From: Mycolicibacterium sp. P1-18 | Lineage (GTDB): Bacteria > Actinomycetota > Actinomycetes > Mycobacteriales > Mycobacteriaceae | Reading direction: 5' to 3' | Assembly: GCF_008329535.1 (NCBI RefSeq) | Contig: NZ_NPKR01000014.1 | Span: forward strand, 105,975 to 169,974 | DNA length: 64,000 nucleotides | Shown: in pieces, positions 60,412 to 64,000 of the stretch | Layout of the letters: each line of letters begins with the position of its first letter | Numbering within the stretch: position 1 is the stretch's first letter | The notes under the pieces: model-generated | Database searches by the model: none | Told to the model about the DNA's origin: nothing | What the model saw: only the letters and a program-made list of their open reading frames with translations | Position numbers and translations under genes: made by a program

Positions 60412-62473
60412 GGGATGGGCCTTTCGGGTCGACGTGGGCGGGCCACCAGATGCGGGACCCGACGAGGGTGAACAGGGCGGGGATCATCACGGTGCGCACC
60501 AGGAAGGTGTCCAGCAGGATGCCGAGGCCGACGATGATCCCGATCTGGGTGAGCACGATCAGGGGCAGCACCCCCAGGACGGCGAAGACGGCGGCCAGCA
60601 CGATGCCCGCACTGGTGATCACCCCGCCGGTGGCCGACACCGCGCGCACGACGCCCTCCCGGGTGCCGTGGTCGTGGGTCTCCTCCCGGGCCCGGGTGAT
60701 CAAGAAGATCGTGTAGTCCACGCCGAGCGCGACGAGGAACAGGATCGCAAACAGGGGAGTGGTGTCGTCCAGCGCCGGGAAGCCGAGCGCGTGCACGCTG
60801 AGCCAGCCGCCCAGCCCCAGCGCCGCCAGAGCGCTGAGCACCGTCACCGCCACCAGGATCAGGGGTGCCAACGCCGCCCGGAGCAGGACGTACAGCACCA
60901 CCAGCACCACGACGAGGATCGCCGGGATCACCACGCGCTGGTCGCGTTGGGCGGCGTGACGGGCGTCGAGGGCCTGGGCGTCGGTGCCGCCGACCAGCGC
61001 CTGCTCGTCGGCGCCGCGGACCGATTCGCGCAAGCGCTCGACGACGTCGAAGGCGGCCGGGGAGGCGGGTGCGGCGTCGACGACGACCGAGAACTGGGTG
61101 AGGCCCGTCGGGGAGGTGCCTGCGTCACGGGCCGAGACGACGCCGGGCGTGGCGTCGATCGCGCGCCGCAGATCCTCGACGTGGTCGGTGCGACCGACGA
61201 CCGACGTGGGAGCCGACAGGCCGCCCGGGAAGTGGGCGGCGAGGGTGTCGTAGGCCGACACCGACTCGGCCTTCACCCGGAACTGCTCGGTCTGCGACAG
61301 CCCGACCGGCGTGCTCAGCACCCCGGTGCACAGGACCGCCAGCAGGGCGACGGTGCCGACGGCCACCCGGCCGGCGTGGTTGCTCACCCACGTCGCGATG
61401 CGATACCACGCGGTGCGGTCGGCGGCGGCGTGCCCGCTGTTCCGGCGGGGAGCGAACGGCCAGAACAGCTTTGGGCCGAACAACGCGAGCAGCGGTGGCA
61501 GGACGGCGAGGACGAACAGCGCGGCGACCACCAACCCGCAGGCCGCCTGCGAACCGAGGCTGCGGGTCGACGGCACCACGGCCAGCAGCAGGGTGAGCAG
61601 CGCCAGCACCACGGTGGCGTTGCTGGCCAGGATGGCCGGGCCGGCGTGGCGCAGTGCGACGCGCAGCGCGGCCCGGTGATCGGGTGCACGTGTGAGCTCT
61701 TCGCGGTAGCGCGAGATCAACAGCAGGGCATAGTTGGTGCCCGCGCCGAACACCAGCACGCTGGTGATGCCGGTGGTGGATCCGTCGGAGGTCAAGCCGG
61801 TCAGCCCGGCGACCACGCCGCCGAGCGCGGCGGCCGTCTGGTCGGCGAGGGCGACGACGGTGAGTGGCACCAGCCACAGGATGGGCGAACGATAGGTGAC
61901 GATGAGCAGCAGCGCGACCACCGCCGCCGTGACGGCCAGGAGGGTGAAGTTGGCCCCGGAGAACGAGTCGGCGATGTCGGCGCCAAAGGCCGGTCCGCCG
62001 GTGATCTGGAGCTGGAGTCCTTGCGGGGCACCGTCGTTGGCGGCGTTGCGCAGACCCGTGACGGTGTCGGCGAGGTCGAAGCCGGACAGGTCGGCGGCGA
62101 TCGGCACCGGGGCGACCGCGACGACGCCGTCCTGCGAGGTGGAGAGCGGCGCGCCGCCCTGCTGGCCCGCGCGGGCCAGCACCCGCTGGTGGGCCTGCTC
62201 TGCACTGGCGAGGTCGGTCGGCGCGAGCGCGGCGCCGTCGGCGCGCGAGACCACCAGGAGCACCGGCGCCTCGTCGCCCGAGGGAAAGTCCTCGGCGAGC
62301 GCGGCTGCCCGGGCCGATTCGGCCGACGGCGGCACCGGCACCGGCGATTGCGTGGACCCGGCATTGCCGCCCGCCAGCGCCATCAGCGCGCCGGCCGCGA
62401 CGGCGATCAGCAGCGCGACGATCCACGACCGCCGACCGGACACGATGACGGCGTATCGGTCCCAGAAGCTCAT
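60398..62473 (-). CDS. MMPL/RND-family transporter
   Basis: A 691-residue export protein with the two-halved plan of MMPL: helix 1, an outside domain, five to six helices (GITSVLVFGAGTNYALLLISRYREEL with the GxxDY-like pore motif region), a second outside domain, and a second helix bundle with LFLVALGVDYTIFLITRAREE. It would move lipids or drugs with the proton gradient. It diverges from a MarR gene, with a 15-bp palindrome between. Confidence 0.88.
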   Translation of the reverse strand: MSFWDRYAVIVSGRRSWIVALLIAVAAGALMALAGGNAGSTQSPVPVPPSAESARAAALAEDFPSGDEAPVLLVVSRADGAALAPTDLASAEQAHQRVLARAGQQGGAPLSTSQDGVVAVAPVPIAADLSGFDLADTVTGLRNAANDGAPQGLQLQITGGPAFGADIADSFSGANFTLLAVTAAVVALLLIVTYRSPILWLVPLTVVALADQTAAALGGVVAGLTGLTSDGSTTGITSVLVFGAGTNYALLLISRYREELTRAPDHRAALRVALRHAGPAILASNATVVLALLTLLLAVVPSTRSLGSQAACGLVVAALFVLAVLPPLLALFGPKLFWPFAPRRNSGHAAADRTAWYRIATWVSNHAGRVAVGTVALLAVLCTGVLSTPVGLSQTEQFRVKAESVSAYDTLAAHFPGGLSAPTSVVGRTDHVEDLRRAIDATPGVVSARDAGTSPTGLTQFSVVVDAAPASPAAFDVVERLRESVRGADEQALVGGTDAQALDARHAAQRDQRVVIPAILVVVLVVLYVLLRAALAPLILVAVTVLSALAALGLGGWLSVHALGFPALDDTTPLFAILFLVALGVDYTIFLITRAREETHDHGTREGVVRAVSATGGVITSAGIVLAAVFAVLGVLPLIVLTQIGIIVGLGILLDTFLVRTVMIPALFTLVGSRIWWPAHVDPKGPSHART

Positions 62474-62484
62474 GAAGCCACTAT

Positions 62485-62499
62485 ATTAAGTTACTTAAT
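62485..62499. promoter_or_regulatory. Palindrome ATTAAGTTACTTAAT, probable MarR operator
   Basis: Seven-base arms ATTAAGT and ACTTAAT around one base, in an AT-rich patch between the divergent MMPL and MarR genes. AT-rich TTAA palindromes are typical of MarR sites. It is 12 bases from the MMPL start, a repressing position. Confidence 0.75.
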
Positions 62500-62520
62500 G
62501 ATTAATCAAGTGAAGGACTG

Positions 62521-63006
62521 GTGCGAGTGAATCGCTCACCTGGCAAGCGGGACGCCGTCGAGGCGTTGATCGTCTCCGACGTGCAGTCGCTGTCCGCCGA
62601 GTCCGACGACCTCAGCCGCGTGTTCTGCGCCCGACACGATCTCAACGACAACGACTTTCGGGCACTGCTGCACGTCATGGTGTCCGAGCGCGACGGCGAA
62701 CCGTTGACGCAGAGTCAGCTGGGCCAGCGCATCGGCGTCTCCGGCGCCGCGATCACCTACCTCGTCGACCGCATGGTGCAGGCCGGGCACCTGACCCGGG
62801 AGCCGCACCCGTCGGACCGGCGCAAGGTGCTCCTGCGGTACGCCGACCACGGCAATGCCGTCGCGCGTTCGTTCTTCAGTCCGCTGGGCGAGCACACCGC
62901 GGCGTCGCTCGAGGAGTTCTCGGCGGCCGAGCTCGCGACGGCCCACCGGGTGCTGACCGCGGTGATCGGGTCCATGCGGGCGTTCAACGCCGAGCTTCGG
63001 GAATGA
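62521..63006 (+). CDS. MarR-family transcriptional regulator
   Basis: A 161-residue winged-helix protein: helices NDNDFRALLHVMVSERDG, recognition part LTQSQLGQRIGVSGAAITYLVDRMV and wing LTREPHPSDRRKVLLRY. Start is GTG 62521 (GTG 62527 is possible). It likely represses the divergent MMPL-TspO-like unit and itself. Confidence 0.88.
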   Translation: MRVNRSPGKRDAVEALIVSDVQSLSAESDDLSRVFCARHDLNDNDFRALLHVMVSERDGEPLTQSQLGQRIGVSGAAITYLVDRMVQAGHLTREPHPSDRRKVLLRYADHGNAVARSFFSPLGEHTAASLEEFSAAELATAHRVLTAVIGSMRAFNAELRE

Positions 63007-63123
63007 CGGCGGGCACGTCACATCAATGACCGATCCATGACGAAGCTGCCGTAAGACTTTGGGACGAGCAATGGGACGCGTTGCGCGCGCACAATGAAGG
63101 TCGAACACACGGGAGCGAACATC

Positions 63124-64000
63124 ATGAGTCCCAAGCTCGCAGAACTGGCCGCGCATCAGGGTGATGCGATTGATTCGCGGTATCACCCGTCGGCGGCGGT
63201 GCGTCGTCAGCTCAACAAGGTGTTTCCGACGCATTGGTCGTTCCTGCTCGGTGAGATCGCGTTGTACAGCTTCATCGTGTTGCTGCTGACCGGTGTGTAC
63301 CTGACGTTGTTCTTCGACCCGTCGATGGCCGAGGTCACCTATCACGGGGTGTACCAGCCCCTCAACGGCATTCAGATGTCGCGGGCCTATGAAACGGCGT
63401 TGGACATCAGCTTCGAAGTCCGTGGCGGGTTGTTCGTCCGCCAGGTCCACCACTGGGCGGCGCTGCTGTTCGCGGCGTCGATCATGGTCCACCTGGCGCG
63501 GGTGTTCTTCACCGGTGCGTTCCGCCGTCCTCGGGAGGCGAACTGGGTGATCGGGTCGCTGCTGCTGATCCTGGCGATGTTCGAGGGCTACTTCGGCTAC
63601 TCCCTGCCCGATGACCTGCTCTCCGGTACCGGGTTGCGGGCGGCGTTCTCCTCGATCACGTTGGGCATGCCGCTGATCGGAACGTGGTTGCACTGGGCGT
63701 TGTTCGGTGGGGACTTCCCCGGGTCGATCATCATCCCCCGGCTCTACGCGCTGCACATCCTGCTGATCCCGGGGATCATCCTGGCGTTGATCGGGGTGCA
63801 CCTGGCGATGGTGTGGTTCCAGAAGCACACCCAGTTCCCCGGCCCGGGCCGCACCGAGACCAACGTCGTCGGGGTCCGCGTGATGCCGGTCTTCGCGGTG
63901 AAGTCCGGGGCGTTCTTCGCGATGACCGTCGGCATCCTGGGCTTGATGGGCGGGTTGTTGCAGATCAACCCGATCTGGCAGCTCGGCCCGTACAAGCCCT
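63124..64000 (+). CDS. qcrB: QcrB cytochrome b subunit, N-terminal part (orphan copy)
   Basis: The frame runs from ATG 63124 to the window edge (292 residues seen of about 550). It matches mycobacterial QcrB closely: RRQLNKVFPTHWSFLLGEIA, the helix II His in HHWAALLFAASIMVHLARV, GYFGYSLPDDLLSGTG and WLHWALFGGDFPGSI with the helix IV His region. Cytochrome b carries the quinol sites of the bc1:aa3 supercomplex. It is not preceded by qcrC-qcrA but by a MarR gene, so it appears to be a second, isolated copy. Confidence 0.9.
   Translation, partial: MSPKLAELAAHQGDAIDSRYHPSAAVRRQLNKVFPTHWSFLLGEIALYSFIVLLLTGVYLTLFFDPSMAEVTYHGVYQPLNGIQMSRAYETALDISFEVRGGLFVRQVHHWAALLFAASIMVHLARVFFTGAFRRPREANWVIGSLLLILAMFEGYFGYSLPDDLLSGTGLRAAFSSITLGMPLIGTWLHWALFGGDFPGSIIIPRLYALHILLIPGIILALIGVHLAMVWFQKHTQFPGPGRTETNVVGVRVMPVFAVKSGAFFAMTVGILGLMGGLLQINPIWQLGPYKP

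Overview
The window is a high-GC actinobacterial chromosome segment, almost certainly from a Mycobacterium/Mycolicibacterium. The evidence is the mycobacterial order lpqU-eno-ftsB-DUF501-ppx2 at the left edge, a CtpC-type metal ATPase next to its DUF1490 (PacL-type) partner, a UsfY-family protein, a CsbD 'microaggregate-binding' protein, a QcrB whose N-terminal half is typical of mycobacteria, and SigF-like promoters. An aromatic-carotenoid gene set suggests a pigmented, probably fast-growing species. No insertion sequence, prophage or CRISPR array was seen.

Layout. 1-4.1 kb: cell wall/division/housekeeping block (lpqU end, eno, ftsB, DUF501, ppx2). 4.2-9.1 kb: a small membrane protein behind a SigF-like promoter, a previously easy-to-miss 34-residue Cys/His-rich peptide, an acyl-CoA synthetase, an alpha/beta hydrolase, a methyltransferase and a TetR regulator. 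9.1-17.2 kb: one collinear operon, peptide-kdpF-A-B-C-D-E, for high-affinity K+ uptake with its own sensor and regulator. 17.4-22.6 kb: a secreted Ala-rich protein, then a LacI regulator facing a small membrane protein, a Na+/solute symporter and an HDAC-like amidohydrolase, with a perfect 20-bp palindrome as probable operator. 22.7-25.7 kb: a 2H phosphoesterase-MFS pair and a D-2-hydroxyacid dehydrogenase. 25.7-36.4 kb: an accessory region of TetR-controlled redox genes, a chagasin-like lipoprotein, a tRNA with UAA anticodon, an MBL hydrolase, LtrA, and a DASS-type permease whose 3' end is duplicated around a small gene.

36.5-39.0 kb holds ctpC and pacL1. 39.2-46.2 kb is a dense envelope-stress module: ANTAR protein, Asp23-like protein and ECF-type sigma factor on the minus strand, diverging from a long plus-strand run of CsbD proteins, several Asp23/Gls24 proteins, small membrane anchors (AmaP-, DUF2273- and DUF6286-like), a degenerate J-domain protein, a PAS protein and an RsbW-like kinase, mostly joined by 4-base stop/start overlaps. 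46.6-51.3 kb: a histone-tail-like/J-domain fusion, an ArsB-like permease, a Pro/Gly-rich membrane protein and a two-component system. 51.3-58.6 kb: a second ANTAR protein, then crtE-crtI-crtB-crtU-Rieske and convergent idi. 58.7-64 kb: VOC protein, UsfY homologue, TspO-like protein, MMPL exporter with divergent MarR, and a qcrB copy cut by the window end.

A cross-window signal is an 11-bp-spaced CTTCAG direct repeat found in front of the two-component operon, the Pro/Gly-rich gene, the CsbD/J-domain intergenic region and the 2H phosphoesterase operon. It looks like a PhoB/OmpR-type response-regulator box and may define a local regulon.
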